64,000 nt of DNA from Lindgomyces ingoldianus (GCF_010093535.1 NW_022985164.1:2383891-2447890); one strand, 5' to 3'. Shown: positions 1 through 10,691, counted from the first letter of the stretch. Notes: a model not told the origin generated them from the letters alone. Numbers and translations: made by a program.

Positions 1-268
1 TATGTAGTTTACTTTAGTATATATTATATAAAATATATTTAAATTATAGTTAGCTATATTTATTCTATATTTTTAGCTATATTAGTATGTTAAGGATTAG
101 CATTAGCTATATTAGTGTGTTAGAGATTAGCATTAGCTATATTAGTGTGTTAGAGATTAGCATTAGCTATGCTTAGTAACAAGCTATAATTAGTTACATG
201 CTATAGTTAAATATTATTATTATATGTCTATTACTTATCTAATACTAATTTGCTAAGCATTATGCTAC
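1..268. repeat. AT-rich flank with a 30-bp tandem repeat
   Basis: Positions about 73-170 hold just over three head-to-tail copies of a 30-bp unit whose core is GATTAGCATTAGCTATATTA; copies differ at one or two bases. The rest of the interval is AT-rich and mutated in the same way as the neighbouring transposons, with no readable protein homology. It is not a canonical telomere repeat. It lies directly left of the target-site duplication of a solo LTR, so it is the older DNA into which that element jumped. Confidence 0.75.
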
Positions 269-273
269 AACTA

Positions 274-561
274 TATAACAGCGTAGGCAAGACAATAGGT
301 CTAAATGCAGTAGGAATCTAGTTAGAGGCATATAGAAGTGCGTGGGGACTTAGAACCTAGGAATGCTATTAACACTTATAAGCCTTTTATAAAAAATATT
401 TAAAAACTACTAAGCTAGCTGAAAAAAAAGTGCAACTAAATACTTAAAAAAATAAAAGTAACTATAAGAGATAAAGTTAAGTTATAGTTAAAACTAATAT
501 AAAAACTTATTAAATAAGTTCTAAGCAACTTAAGATAAAATAATTTATAAAAATTATTATA
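274..561 (+). mobile_element. Solo LTR of the Gypsy 6 family, heavily RIP-mutated
   Basis: This 288-bp segment aligns end to end with the 290-bp LTRs of Gypsy 6 (55938-56227 and 62816-63105). It keeps the TGTAAC...GTTACA ends as TATAAC...ATTATA. It is flanked by a perfect 5-bp duplication AACTA (269-273 and 562-566). No internal sequence follows, so it is the product of LTR-LTR recombination. It is far more mutated than the sister solo LTR at 21064-21362, so it is older or was mutated as part of a full-length element before collapsing. Confidence 0.9.
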
Positions 562-566
562 AACTA

Positions 567-867
567 TTCTTTAACCTAAATAACTTACTATAAAGATAGA
601 TTAGTAAGTAGCATAAATAGCACTAAAAGCAAGCTTTTAAAGACAGATAGAAGTGTATTATAAAAGAGATAAATTGCTACTAAGCCTTACTTGTTAGGAT
701 TCATGCTTATATACAAAGTACAGGTCATGTGACCTCCAAACAGGTCAGGGGAGGCCATACTAGCCGCTCTAGGACATCCAGCCTTACACCTACCTTAATG
801 TGCTAACTATTGCTCTAAGCAAGCTTTGCTTTTACAGATCATTTATAAACTGTCGTAGTATTTTAAA
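567..867. other. Unassigned interval with a weakly mutated island
   Basis: I recognise no gene or element here. Most of the interval is AT-rich, but about 716-835 is clearly less mutated: it keeps CpA and CpG dinucleotides and contains the 10-bp palindrome GTCATGTGAC and two GGTCA-type words. It could be an edge of an otherwise lost element. No target-site duplication was found around it. Confidence 0.5.
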
Positions 868-1427
868 CTTTAAGTAATACTTTAAAACTTAAGTTTTAAT
901 TAATGCTTATAAAAATTAAAATTTAGAAGTATATAAATAGTTTACTAACTTTTATAGTTAAGGCATTTAAGAAAGTTTTAAAAAAGGTAGTAATAATTAC
1001 ACATAAGCTAGTATTAATATAATAAAAAATTACTAAGCTTTAAGCAGCTAATAAGGCTACTATATAATATATATTATATAAAAAAAAGTAAATTAAAGCA
1101 GAAAAAACTTTAATAATTTAAAAAAGCCTATGCTTAACAGCTCTAAAGAAGTTTAAAGCGCGTAGTAACAGAAAAAAAGTAAAGAAGCAGGTGTAAGCTA
1201 AAGTAAGTAAGCTATCCTAAAGGCGCTGCAGACAGTGCAATTAGACTAGGCATAACACGCAAACATGTAAGCAAGAAGCAGAAGTAGTATCTAAATAATA
1301 TTCTAGGCTGTACTATACTATATAGTGCTAGAGCAGGTTGTTATAGGCTATAATAGAGTTTATTGGGGTAGGGTCTTAGCAAAAGTAAGCAACTTAGGTG
1401 TGTGAGCAACTCGCCTATAAAGTACGT
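868..1427 (+). pseudogene. 5'-truncated pogo/Fot1-like DNA transposon with transposase C-terminus
   Basis: The right end is the terminal inverted repeat of pogo family A (outermost bases ACGTAC when read inward), followed by the TA target dinucleotide at 1428-1429. About 560 bp upstream align with the 3' part of the longer copies at 13466-15282 and 25052-38476, read in the opposite direction. The transposase remnant on + ends with a zinc knuckle, CX2CX4HX4C, at 1227-1268, a feature I associate with the C-terminus of fungal Fot1/pogo transposases. Stops are TAA/TAG created by RIP. The catalytic core and N-terminal half are missing. Confidence 0.8.
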
Positions 1428-1429
1428 TA

Positions 1430-1549
1430 CCTTTTAAAAGTAAATACTAGGTAATATTAGGCTATAACTAGCTATATAAGCATAACCTAGAAATTAACTA
1501 AAGAAACATAACTATCTAAACTCTAAAGCAGCACGCAGGCATAACGTGG
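1430..1549. other. Short unassigned spacer left of chromovirus 1
   Basis: AT-rich sequence without recognisable homology. It ends with CGTGG (1545-1549), the left copy of the target-site duplication of chromovirus 1. The same pre-insertion sequence resumes at 9455. Confidence 0.6.
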
Positions 1550-2162
1550 TGTTACGGTCTACGGTTAGACCAGCGTAACTCCACCGGCAGTGCTCCACGA
1601 TCTAGCTGGATTAGGGCAGGGCTCGTTTGCGAACCAATCGGAGGACACAGAGGCAGCGCAGCTGCCTGCGGTAATAGAGGAATGCGTTGTCTAGTAAGAA
1701 GCAGGGACGCGAGTTCTAGTACTATAGAACAAGTTTAGACAAGTTTAGACAAGTTTGCAGTAGGCCTAACTCTAAAGACTTACGCAAACTCACACTAACT
1801 TGCCTTAGCACCTTAGCATATGTATATAGTTACTATGTTAAATAACTTTTAAAAGGTGTGTCTAATGTTTAGTTTATTCTTTACATAGACTAAGTAGCAT
1901 TTAGCTTTTTAAAGAGCTGTAATACTATTTATATATCTTACACTATGTATACCTCTAACCCTGTCTAACAGGACTGTTTAACCTGGCCACTATACTGCTG
2001 CATATAGGGCAAACTATGATCTGGTCACCCTCCTCTCCCGCAGAAGCCTAATAGCTATTACGTAGGACTGTACACCCTACTGTTAGCCCCTACTATCTGT
2101 CCTACCTTCCTCTAGTAGGAATATTATTAACCTAAGTGCTTCCTAAAGTAAGGATTATAACA
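1550..2162 (+). repeat. 5' LTR of chromovirus 1
   Basis: 613 bp, starting TGTTACGGTCTACGG and ending GGATTATAACA. A short inverted repeat GGTCTA-N4-TAGACC lies at the very start. A likely core promoter with overlapping TATA-type words is at about 1930-1953; the same block is conserved in the LTRs at 8842, 10031, 12455, 23285, 44238 and 51760. Three copies of a 10-bp word (ACAAGTTTAG) lie at about 1730-1758. The first ~180 bp are almost free of RIP, whereas the 3' end facing the element body is mutated; the right LTR shows the mirror image. Confidence 0.93.
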
Positions 2163-2229
2163 TTAAACACTACCTTTTTAAAAAGTATAACTACTTAACA
2201 CAACTTAGACATAAACATAGCCTACATAG

Positions 2230-3560
2230 CCTTATTAAGATTTACAGAGCTTCTAACTTAAAGTAAAGTTGTTCTAGTAAAACAGATTAACACTATCTAA
2301 GATAACATTAAGAAACTCTAGTAGATTAGTAAAAACATAAATAAACTAGCTAGCTTTTAACAAAAAGTTAAAAACCTTTGCTAAAAAATAGTAAAGTTAT
2401 AAAACCTTTTTTAGAACTTAGGCCTTTATAAAGCTACTAACTATGCCTATTAAATATATAAACTATAAGTAGAGCTAGCAAAAATCTAGAACATCTTAAT
2501 AAAAGAAGTAAGTAATTTAGCTAAAAAGACTTTAAAACTAGCTTTTTTAAAGCTTTATAAAAAATTACTAAAAAACTTTTACTTATTTTTTATAAAATGT
2601 TATCTTTATATGTAATATAATAAGAGAGCATTTTAGATAGATGTAGAAATAATATCCTAAATAAGACTACACCTAAAAGGCCCCCTTATAATATAGTTCT
2701 AGCCACACGCAGACAACTAGATAGATTTTAGAGCTAATAGTGCAACACTTAATCTTAAAATAAAAAAGATATTTAGTAGTATTAAAAATTTTAAAAAAGC
2801 GCTAATAGCTATCTATAAAACCCTAGACAAAAAAAAGATTGCAGCTAATAAGTTAAATACTATAAAGTAAGGTAATAGTATAGTCTAGAGCTATGCAGCA
2901 CGCTTTAGAGAACAGCTAGCCATCTGCAGATAGTTAGACTAAAAAGCCCTATGCTACATGTTCTATAATAGGTTAAGTAATAAGGTAAAAGATAAATTTA
3001 TACATGTTAATAACCTAACTACTTTTAATAACTATATTATAAAAGCAACTACCTATAATAATTATTATAAAGAGTGTAAAAGAGAAAAAAAATAAAAGAG
3101 AACTTTTTAAAAGCTAAAGTTTATTCTAAAAAAAAAACTTTTATAATATAATAAAAAACTTATAAACCTTAGTTATATAAAGTATATATAAAGCTTACTT
3201 TTAAAAAAGACCTAAGCTTTAAGACATAATAAGCTGCCTTTAATAAAAGAGTAATAAAAGTAGTTAAAAAACAAGGCCTGCCTAAACTGTAAAAAAGTAG
3301 AACATTTCTGCTATAACTACTTAAACTTCTAGAAGGGGGAGAATAAAGATACTACTATAATAATAAAAACTATTACTGCTAAATACAGCCTTATAGATAA
3401 AAAAATATTAGAAAGATTAAATAACAGACTTTACTTATAATATAAAAAGAACTATTCTTTAAACAGCTACTTTAAAGCGTATTAGAAGGTAGCTATATAA
3501 GATTTTAGCAGCTTAAACATAGTGTTACAGAACCTAGCAATCCTAGAAGGATACAGAGAA
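2230..3560 (+). pseudogene. gag: Decayed gag of chromovirus 1 (CCHC nucleocapsid)
   Basis: Gag would form the virus-like particle and bind genomic RNA. The clearest remnant is the CCHC zinc knuckle at 3279-3320, C-LN-C-KKVE-H-FCYN-Y. Its first three ligands survive and the fourth Cys codon (TGC) has become TAC. The capsid part upstream is too mutated to delimit, so the start is approximate. The same region can be aligned in chromoviruses 2 (22111-22152) and 4 (50590-50631), where more zinc ligands are lost. Confidence 0.8.
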
Positions 3561-4559
3561 GAAGCCTAAATCTAAGGATACATTATAAATATCTAAAAAG
3601 AAAAAGAATAATTTCCCCTTTATAACTAAACTCTTAGCACTTTAGTAAGGGAACTTTCCTAACAATTTTAGAAATGCAAATGCTAGAAGTGTAGTTTACG
3701 GCATAACTATCTAAGTTACTATATAGTCTTACTCTACTAGATAAACATTAGTAATAATTACTTTATATTTAACATAGTATAATAAATAGCTAGAGTTAAA
3801 TATAATATTATAAATAAAAAAAATAATAGCAGTTCTTTACTAAGATTTAAGATTAAAAACTAGAAGGACTAGGTAGACCTGCTAAGTTTAAGGTACTAGA
3901 ACTAGTACCTAGAAAAACTAACCCTCTGCTCTTAAGTTTAGTAATTAGTAGGAAGGCTCTAGTAATGCAGCAGAATTACAGCTAGTGCGTACTCTGCAGC
4001 AGTAACGCCTATAGCACTAATAACTGCTAATAGAAGGGGCACCCTATACAACTAGTAAAAACACAGGAATACCCTTAGTAGACTTAAAAGAGTCCCCTTA
4101 TTATACTACATAAACCTAACAACTGTCTATACTTTTAGTACTAATGCATAAGGCGCTATTACGTAAAGCACTAGAATAATAAACATAGAGCAGAATAGTA
4201 GCCTACATAGAAAAAGAATTACAATAAATGCCTATAGCAAGGTACAGCCTCTGCCTACAAAACTATAAACTGTTACACTTGCTAAACAGCGCCTCCCTAT
4301 AAACAAAAAGAATAGGTAAAATATAAAAAATAAGATAACTATTAATTTTACTACTTTTAATAAAAAGTAGTAAAAAAAGAGGACTATCTAACAACTTATT
4401 ACTTAGTTAAAGACTATAAATGTAAGGCAGCTAACTACTATAACTAAAAACACTAAATTTATAAGAAAAAAAGAAATAAGTTTAAAGATAACTTATAAAA
4501 TATTAATTTTTACTTTTTTCTAAATAAAGAAGTCTTTTATATTATATTAGCCCTAGTTG

Positions 4560-7500
4560 CAGTAGGACAAGGGGCAGGGCACAGCCTAATTACTACCTTT
4601 ACGTACAAAGGATAATTAGGGTTAGCCCTTGTTAACAGCAGATGCACTTTTACTGTAGTAAATAAAGATTAAGTAGAGTAATAAAATATTTTATTTTAAA
4701 TTAAGATAGACTTATTTAAAGTAACGTTTACTAACGCATCTTTAATAAAATATAGTAAAAAATAAATTAACTTAGAAATATATAAAGAAGATCTTAGAAC
4801 CTTAAACATAAGAAACTAAAAATTTATAAACATACTTTTACTTAGAAGCAAATATAATGTAACTCTAGAATATAATTAGCTTAGAAAACATAATCCTGTA
4901 ATTAATTAGAAAATAATAACTATAGAAACCTTAGATAACTATGCACACATAACCTAGTTAGCATGCTATAATAATAAATGCCTAGTCTACAAGCAAGTAA
5001 AATAAAGTAGAAGTTATTACTCTAAGAAAGAAAAACCCTAAAAGTTCCCTTATTAGAAACCTAAAGTGTAGGTAATCTAGTTAAAAAAAAAAAAACTTAA
5101 AAAAGTCTTCTATAAAAAAAATAAAAACTAATAAAGACGTAAAATAAGTTAAGATTTTTAAACTTTAAAAAAAAAAAAGTATTCTAGTTAAATATAAAAA
5201 CTATAAAAAAAAGTTTAAGACGCCTAAAGACTTAAAAGAACTACCCTTATATTAGCCTTAAAACTACACTATTAACCTAATAAAAGATTACAACCTAAAA
5301 ACCTATAGGCTCTGTCCCCTAACTAAAATACAGAAGGAAGCCCTGCATGAGTATGTTAACTAAATATTAGCATAAGGCTATATTTAGAAAAGCCACAGTC
5401 TAGTTGCTTTAGCAGTAGTCTTTGCAAAAAAAAAGGGAGAGAAAATATGTGTCTGCTAGGATTACTAAACTCTAAATAAGAACATAATTTAAGATTAGTT
5501 CTCTCTTTTAATTATATAAAACATTATAAACTAACTAAAGGGAACTTAGTACTTTATAAAGTTTAATGTCTAGAATAAATTTAATAAGATAAAAAAAAAA
5601 AAAAAGATAAGTAGCTTATAGTGTTTAGAACCCTATAAAAACTTTATAAGCTGCTAGTAATGCTGTTTAGCTTAATAAATGCTCTAGTAATGTTCTAGTA
5701 AATTATTAACACAGCCTTTAACTTATACCTTAATGTCTTTACCCTAGTATACCTAGATGACGTCCTTATCTACTTAAAAGATACTCTAAAAGACTATGTA
5801 TAAAAGGTATAAAAAGTTTTAGAAAAGCTAAAGAAATACAAGCTCTACTTATAGCTCTCTAAATGTAAATTCTATATTAGTAAAATAGAATACTTAAAAT
5901 TTATAATTAATAGTAAGAAAATAAAGATTAACCTAGCTAAAATATAGAAAGTACTTAAATAGCTAAAACCTATAATAGTTAAAGAGATTAAAGAATTTCT
6001 TAGACTATTAAAATATATTAAATAAATAATTAAAAACTCCTTAAAAATTACTATACCTTTAATAAATGCTACTACTAAAGAATAAGTAACAGCAAAATTT
6101 ATGTAGACTCTATAAATAAATAAAGTATTTATAACACTAAAATAAGCTATAATAGCTAAACCTGTACTAAGAATATATAACCCACAGCTAGACATAAAGA
6201 TCCACACTAATGCATCTCTAGAGGCTAGTGGAGCCACCCTCTATTAGAAACAGGAGGACGCAAAGTAGCATCTAGTAGCATACTACTCTGCTAAGTTCTT
6301 AGGACTAGAAGCTAGTTACAGTATACTTAATAAAAAACCAAAAGTAATACTAAATGTAGTAAAAGTATAGGCTATAAAACTACACAGAATAGTAAAACTA
6401 TTTAATATTATAATAGACTACATAAACTTAGTTACATTCTTTATAGTAAAGAAACTCTTACTAATGCACATAAAATAAGCAATAGAGCTTACATAATTTA
6501 ATTACATTATTAAGCACATCTTAGAAGCACAAAACTAGCAGGCTAACACTCTTAGCTAAAGGCTAGACTACTTTAATAAAAAAAAAAGAAAAAACTATAA
6601 AATTTACTTTCTTTAAAAAAACTAATAAAAATAGGTTTATAATAAGCCTTAACTAATAAAGAAGCTCTGTGCGCTTATAGCTAGTAAGTAAGGATAAAAA
6701 AACTTTATACATAAATACTATAAGTCTCTAATGTTTAGGCACTTAGAAATAGGCACCTTTTAAAAAAAGCTAAAGACTGCTATACTACAATAAATACTAA
6801 AGGTAAAGCAGTTATGCACTAAGGTGCTTAGAGAATGTAATACTTATAATAAAAATAACTTATAATAGCATAAAACTTATAAGTACTTTTAACTAATTAA
6901 AGCTTTAAAATTACCATAGATAATAGTTATAATAGACTTTATTATAAGACTACCTCTATCTAAAGAACTAAGGACAGAACAGATGTGTAACATAATTATA
7001 GTAGCCCTTAATAAAACTACTAAGTACCTACACACCTAGCCCTTAAAAAAGATAATAATAGTAAAAGAATTTATTTATAAGTTTAAAAAAAATGTTATAT
7101 TAGTATATAAATGCCTTAAGATTATTATTTCTAACTAAGACAAGCTGTTTACTAGCAAATTCTAAAAAGCAGCTATAAGGCACCTTAGTATAACATATAA
7201 ACTATCTACAGTATATTATCTGCAGACAGATAGTTAAACTAAAAGAGTAAACACTAAAGTAAAGAAGTACCTAAGGAAGTATGTCTTCTATACCTAAAAT
7301 AATTAGGCAGAATAGCTTCTTATAGCACAACTAGCTATTAATATAGTAGAGTTAGCTATAACTAAAAAAACACTATATAAGGCTAATTTTAGGTATAACC
7401 TATACTTTGCACTACATAGAAACTAGCCTATAGACCTATAAAAGTTAGTAGACTAACTATTAAGTCTAAGAAGTATTTATAAAAAGTTAGTAATTAAAGC

Positions 7501-7960
7501 TAGATCTAGTTAAGAAATAATAAAATAATATATAAATAAGCTAGAACAGCTAAACTTAGAAATTAGTTCTAGAAACTATATGTACCTTAACATAAGAAAT
7601 TTTAGAATATCTAGGCCTTTGCAAAAGCTAGCAGAGAAAAGAATAGGACTATATAAAGTCTTATAAACTTAGCAGGACAACTGCAAGCTTAAGCTTCCCC
7701 TGCACATAAAAATACACCTATAGTTCTACATCTCTAAATTAGAAACAGCGCCTAAAGAAATTCCCCTATTTATATAAAAATAAAAAGATAAGGAAACTAA
7801 GTATAAAGTAAAATAAATTATTAAAGACTAAAGAAATAAAAAAAAATTCTTAGTAAAATAAAAAGAGTAGCTTACTAGTAAAAATATATAGAAACTAGCT
7901 AAGAACTTGTAGAACGCGCAGCAGTTAGTACAGGTGTACCTTTAGGCTTGCCTAACAGAA
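4560..7960 (+). pseudogene. pol: Decayed pol of chromovirus 1 (PR-RT-RH-IN-chromodomain)
   Basis: Domains in order on +: aspartic protease at about 4620-4670, active site read as NSR (4634-4642) in place of DSG; reverse transcriptase with intact YLDD at 5750-5761 within VYLDDVLIYLK; RNase H near 6200 with first Asp read as Asn (TNAS); integrase with zinc-binding region at about 6715-6860; DDE core with Asp codons at 6935-6937 and 7139-7141, while the Glu of the TDGQTERVN block is Lys (codon 7241-7243); GPY/F module (GLYKV) at 7646-7660; chromodomain at about 7790-7935 with FLVK*KE* where both Trp codons became stops. Lesions are C-to-T or G-to-A. Neighbouring copies at 15300-21900 and 45600-49960 are homologous but independently mutated. 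Confidence 0.92.
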
Positions 7961-8145
7961 ACTAGCTAGGTAATAAGGCATCTATATTAAAAGAAACAGC
8001 TATGTTATTATTAAATAGTAGCAGCCTTTAGAGACAAGTCCTGGCTAATAAGGGCTAAGAAAAAAATAACTTTTTACTTTAGCCTTAAAAGCTTCTATTT
8101 TATTTAAAGAAAAAAAATCCTTTTTTAAATACTTTATATGTTAAG

Positions 8146-8296
8146 TGTAAGGGCGGGGCTCCGCACCACTCCGCTAATACAACCAAAAGGTACGAATAAT
8201 CAACCAACGTTGATTTTCGGGTGCAGAATAGTATATATACCCGTCGCACGTAAGCGCCATCTCGGCCTTACACGTAAGCGCCATCCTGGCCTTACA
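8146..8296. mobile_element. 151-bp solo LTR (or MITE-like insertion), almost unmutated
   Basis: A GC-richer 151-bp block stands out in the AT-rich 3' region of chromovirus 1. It begins TGTAAGG and ends CCTTACA, a perfect 7-bp inverted terminus with TG...CA ends. It is flanked by a perfect 5-bp duplication TTAAG (8141-8145, 8297-8301). Inside are a TATA-type word at 8229-8240, an interrupted palindrome AATCAA-N5-TTGATT near 8197-8215, and two tandem 24-bp units (8249-8272, 8273-8296) reaching the right end. A 5-bp duplication plus TG...CA suggests a very short solo LTR; no internal region is present to name the family. It carries little RIP, so it is recent or too short to be mutated. Confidence 0.8.
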
Positions 8297-8824
8297 TTAA
8301 GCTTCTAGCAGATCTAATAATTTTTAGATATAATTCTATTTAGAACACTTTTTATTCCTTTTTACTATTATTTTCTCTTGCAGACAAAGCTGTTTCTAGG
8401 CCTGTTAAAACTACTCTACTTATAACTCTTAGTTACAAGCAGATAACATGTAGTCCTAAGCCTAAAAAGCTTCTGTAAATTAAAGAAGCTTCTCCCTCTC
8501 CTTTTCTAAACACCCTTAGGCAGTGTTAGACATAAAAGTGTTACACTTGTTATTTTTTTTTTACACACTTAACATATTTATCTAAGAATAAAGTTAACAC
8601 ACAAGATAACTTTAATAATTAGTAAGCACTACAGGGTCTTACCTTTATCTAGTAAAAAAGATTAAAATAAAAGGTAGTATAAAAATAATAGAATAAATAG
8701 GACTAGTAAGCTATTTAGTTTAGAAAAAATAAATGTTAAGAATGCTTTTTAGCAGGAAGGCGCCTACTTTATAAATAAACTCTTACTAACGCAGTTGTGT
8801 AAGTAAAGCGGCAAGGACGCTGCT

Positions 8825-8836
8825 AGGGAGGAGGGG
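8825..8836 (+). other. Polypurine tract of chromovirus 1
   Basis: AGGGAGGAGGGG lies five bases before the 3' LTR. In this family it primes plus-strand DNA synthesis. The reverse complement appears at the matching place in the minus-strand elements (after 10691, 13052 and 44840), which fixes their orientation. Confidence 0.8.
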
Positions 8837-8841
8837 CAGCG

Positions 8842-9454
8842 TGTTACAGTCTACAGTTAGACCAGCGTAACTCCACTAGCAGTGCTCCACAATCTAGCTA
8901 GATTAGGGCAGGGCTTGTTTACAAACTAATTAGAGGACACAGAGGCAGCGCAGCTACCTGCAGTAATAGAAGAATGCGTTGTCTAGTAAGAAGTAGGGAC
9001 GCAAGTTCTAGTACTATAGAAGAAGTTTAGACAATTTTAGATAAGTTTATAGTAGGCCTAACTCTAAGAACTTACGTAAACTTACACTAACTTACTTTAG
9101 CACCTTAGCACATGTATATAGTTACTGTGTTAAACAACCTCCAAAAGGTGTGTTTAATATTTAGTTTATTCTTTACATAGACTAAGTAGCATTTAGCTTT
9201 TTAAAGAGCTGTAATACTATTTATATATCTTACACTATATATACCTCTAACCCTGTCTAACAAGACTGTTTAACCCGGCCACTATACTGCCGCATATAGG
9301 GTAAACCACAATCTGGTCACCCTCCTCTCCCGCAGAAGCCTAATAGCCATTACGTAGGACTGTACACCCTACCGTTGGCCCCTACCATCTGTCCTACCTT
9401 CCCCCAGTAGGAATATCATTGACCCGAGTGCTTCCCGAAGCAAGGATTGTAACA
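8842..9454 (+). repeat. 3' LTR of chromovirus 1
   Basis: 613 bp, the same length as the 5' LTR, ending GGATTGTAACA. Here the first part, facing the element body, is mutated, and the last ~200 bp, facing outward, are nearly clean. This is the opposite of the 5' LTR at 1550-2162, although both began as identical sequence. Confidence 0.93.
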
Positions 9455-9495
9455 CGTGGTCTGCATGCCACAGGGACACATGCCTAACACATAAG

Positions 9496-9586
9496 TGTAA
9501 CGGCACAGGCAAGACAATGGGTCCAAATGCGGTGGGAATCCACTCAGAGGCATATGGGAGTGCGTGGGGACTTAGACCCTAGGAAT
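9496..9586 (+). repeat. Truncated Gypsy 6-family LTR fragment
   Basis: About 90 bp starting TGTAACGGCACAGGCAAG match the first third of the Gypsy 6 LTR (55938 onward) with little RIP. The match stops abruptly near 9586 and the remaining ~200 bp are missing. No duplication is visible, so this is a rearranged remnant. The 41 bases before it (9455-9495) continue the pre-insertion DNA of chromovirus 1 and match nothing I recognise. Confidence 0.75.
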
Positions 9587-9691
9587 TGCCCTACTAAGAA
9601 CTAAAAGCCTAGGTAATCTAAATAATAAAAAAAAAACTAAAGAAAACTACTCTAGAAGACATATTAAACAGTTAGGACGTAGAATAGGTAG

Positions 9692-9805
9692 TGTTACAAT
9701 CTTTACTCTAGAAAGATGGTGTCCAGGGTACTCTAGGCCTGAAGGTGGGTTAGGTGTTCGGGGGAAGTAGGGAACTTAGTCTGAGCGGGTGTACAGGCTG
9801 CTAAG
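9692..9805 (-). repeat. Truncated chromovirus-type LTR fragment
   Basis: Starts TGTTACAATCTTTACTC, like the minus-orientation chromovirus LTRs (TGTTACAATCCTTGCTTC at 12455 and 44238), and shares the GGGGGAAGTAGG and GGGTGTACAG words. It is cut off near 9805, where pogo sequence begins. It is diverged from the other LTRs, so it represents another subfamily. The preceding 9587-9691 is A-rich and unassigned; it has only a weak resemblance to a pol segment of chromovirus 1. Confidence 0.65.
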
Positions 9806-10030
9806 GATTTTCTTTTTAGCAAGTAGCTGTAGCTAATATAGCTAATCTTTTACACACTAAGCATAATCTAGGCTATATTAGCATAAACTAGCCTAGTATA
9901 TTTATAAAGTGTTATTTAAAGCGTAAAGTAAAGTTTAAGCATAAGTATAACTATTAAAAAGCTTTTTATAAAAATTCTAAAGTAATTTAAAGCTAGTTTA
10001 GCTTTATAATAAATATTAAAGCTAAGTATA
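9806..10030 (+). pseudogene. Pogo/Fot1 transposase fragment, CENP-B-type DNA-binding part
   Basis: These 225 bp align with 40955-41185 of pogo B2, the segment coding for the second half of the DNA-binding region. It is broken off on the left at 9805 and interrupted on the right at 10030 by the LTR of chromovirus 3. The rest of the transposon should lie beyond the right edge of the window if it survives. This makes it the outermost recognisable layer of the nest. Confidence 0.7.
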
Positions 10031-10691
10031 TGTTACAATTCTTGCTTAGAGGGGTCGCTAATAGGATGCCTCGAGCACGTGGGCTAGTGTTAGGGTCGGG
10101 GGATGAGAAGGAGAACCTGCCGCGGGTGTACAGTCCTTGGTATGGTCCGGAATGGGAGGATAGCAGGATGGCCGAATTGTGGTTTGTCTCTGGACAGCGG
10201 TATAGGCGCTGGGTCAAACAGTTCTTAGAACAGAAAGGGAGGTATATATAGTACAAGATATACTACTAGTATTGCAGTTTATTAGAAAACTAGAATGCTA
10301 CCTAGTCTATGTAAAAATTAACTAAATTTTAATTACACCTTTTTAAAGTTAATTAAACATAGTCTTATATACATAGCTACGCCTATTATTCCTGTAGCTT
10401 TTAGCCTTACTTATCTTACAGGCGCAGCTGTTGTCCTGTCTAACTGTTATGCTTAGCCTTTGCTAAGTTTTGCATCTATGCTGTATAACTATTAGGCTTA
10501 GCCTTGCTAAGCCTTATAGTTCTGCAGGCGTCTTCTACTAGACAACGCATTCCTTGTATAGCTGCTGTCCTAGGTTATTGTCTAGCAGAGCTAGTTCTTC
10601 CTGTTTAAGCCTAAGAGGGTCCTAAACTTAGTTGTTTAGGCAGTGGAGCCTATTACTAGAATTCTAACTAGTCTGCTTATAGACAGTAACA
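10031..10691 (-). repeat. 3' LTR of chromovirus 3
   Basis: 661 bp, TGTTACAATTCTTGC...GACAGTAACA. The outward-facing part (10031-10250) keeps high GC and many CpG. The conserved block around GTTTGTCTCTGGACAGCGG and the TATA-type core (about 10240-10262) match the other chromovirus LTRs; the flanks do not. The 73-codon frame here is fortuitous, because it covers the LTR start and core and has no homology outside LTRs. Confidence 0.88.

Larger units (their letters stand above)
1550..9454 (+). mobile_element. Chromovirus 1: full-length Ty3/Gypsy retrotransposon, RIP-inactivated
   Basis: A complete 7,905-bp element with two 613-bp LTRs (1550-2162, 8842-9454), TG...CA ends and a perfect 5-bp duplication CGTGG at 1545-1549 and 9455-9459. 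On + the order is gag with zinc knuckle, protease, reverse transcriptase, RNase H, integrase, chromodomain, polypurine tract. RT before integrase is the Ty3/Gypsy order, and the C-terminal chromodomain places it among the chromoviruses. Every reading frame is broken by dozens of TAA/TAG codons from C-to-T change, so it cannot move on its own. It carries one later insertion, a 151-bp LTR at 8146-8296. Confidence 0.95.

Noticed and set aside
73..170. Telomeric repeat
   Set aside because: The 30-bp unit contains TTAGC words but not TTAGGG-type tandem repeats, and the DNA on its right is internal transposon sequence.
574..792. A further short LTR ending CCTTACA around the island at 692-787
   Set aside because: Candidate ends TGTTAGG and CCTTACA are present but flanking five-base words (TTACT, CCTAC) do not match.
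5872..6237. 121-codon minus-strand frame
   Set aside because: Antisense to the decayed RT/RNase H of chromovirus 1; open only because AT-rich RIP sequence read backwards gives Leu, Ile, Phe and Tyr codons.
10030..10251. 73-codon open frame on + (and an 87-codon frame on -)
   Set aside because: They fall within the little-mutated outer part of the chromovirus 3 LTR; the homologous LTRs do not keep these frames open and no protein family is recognisable.
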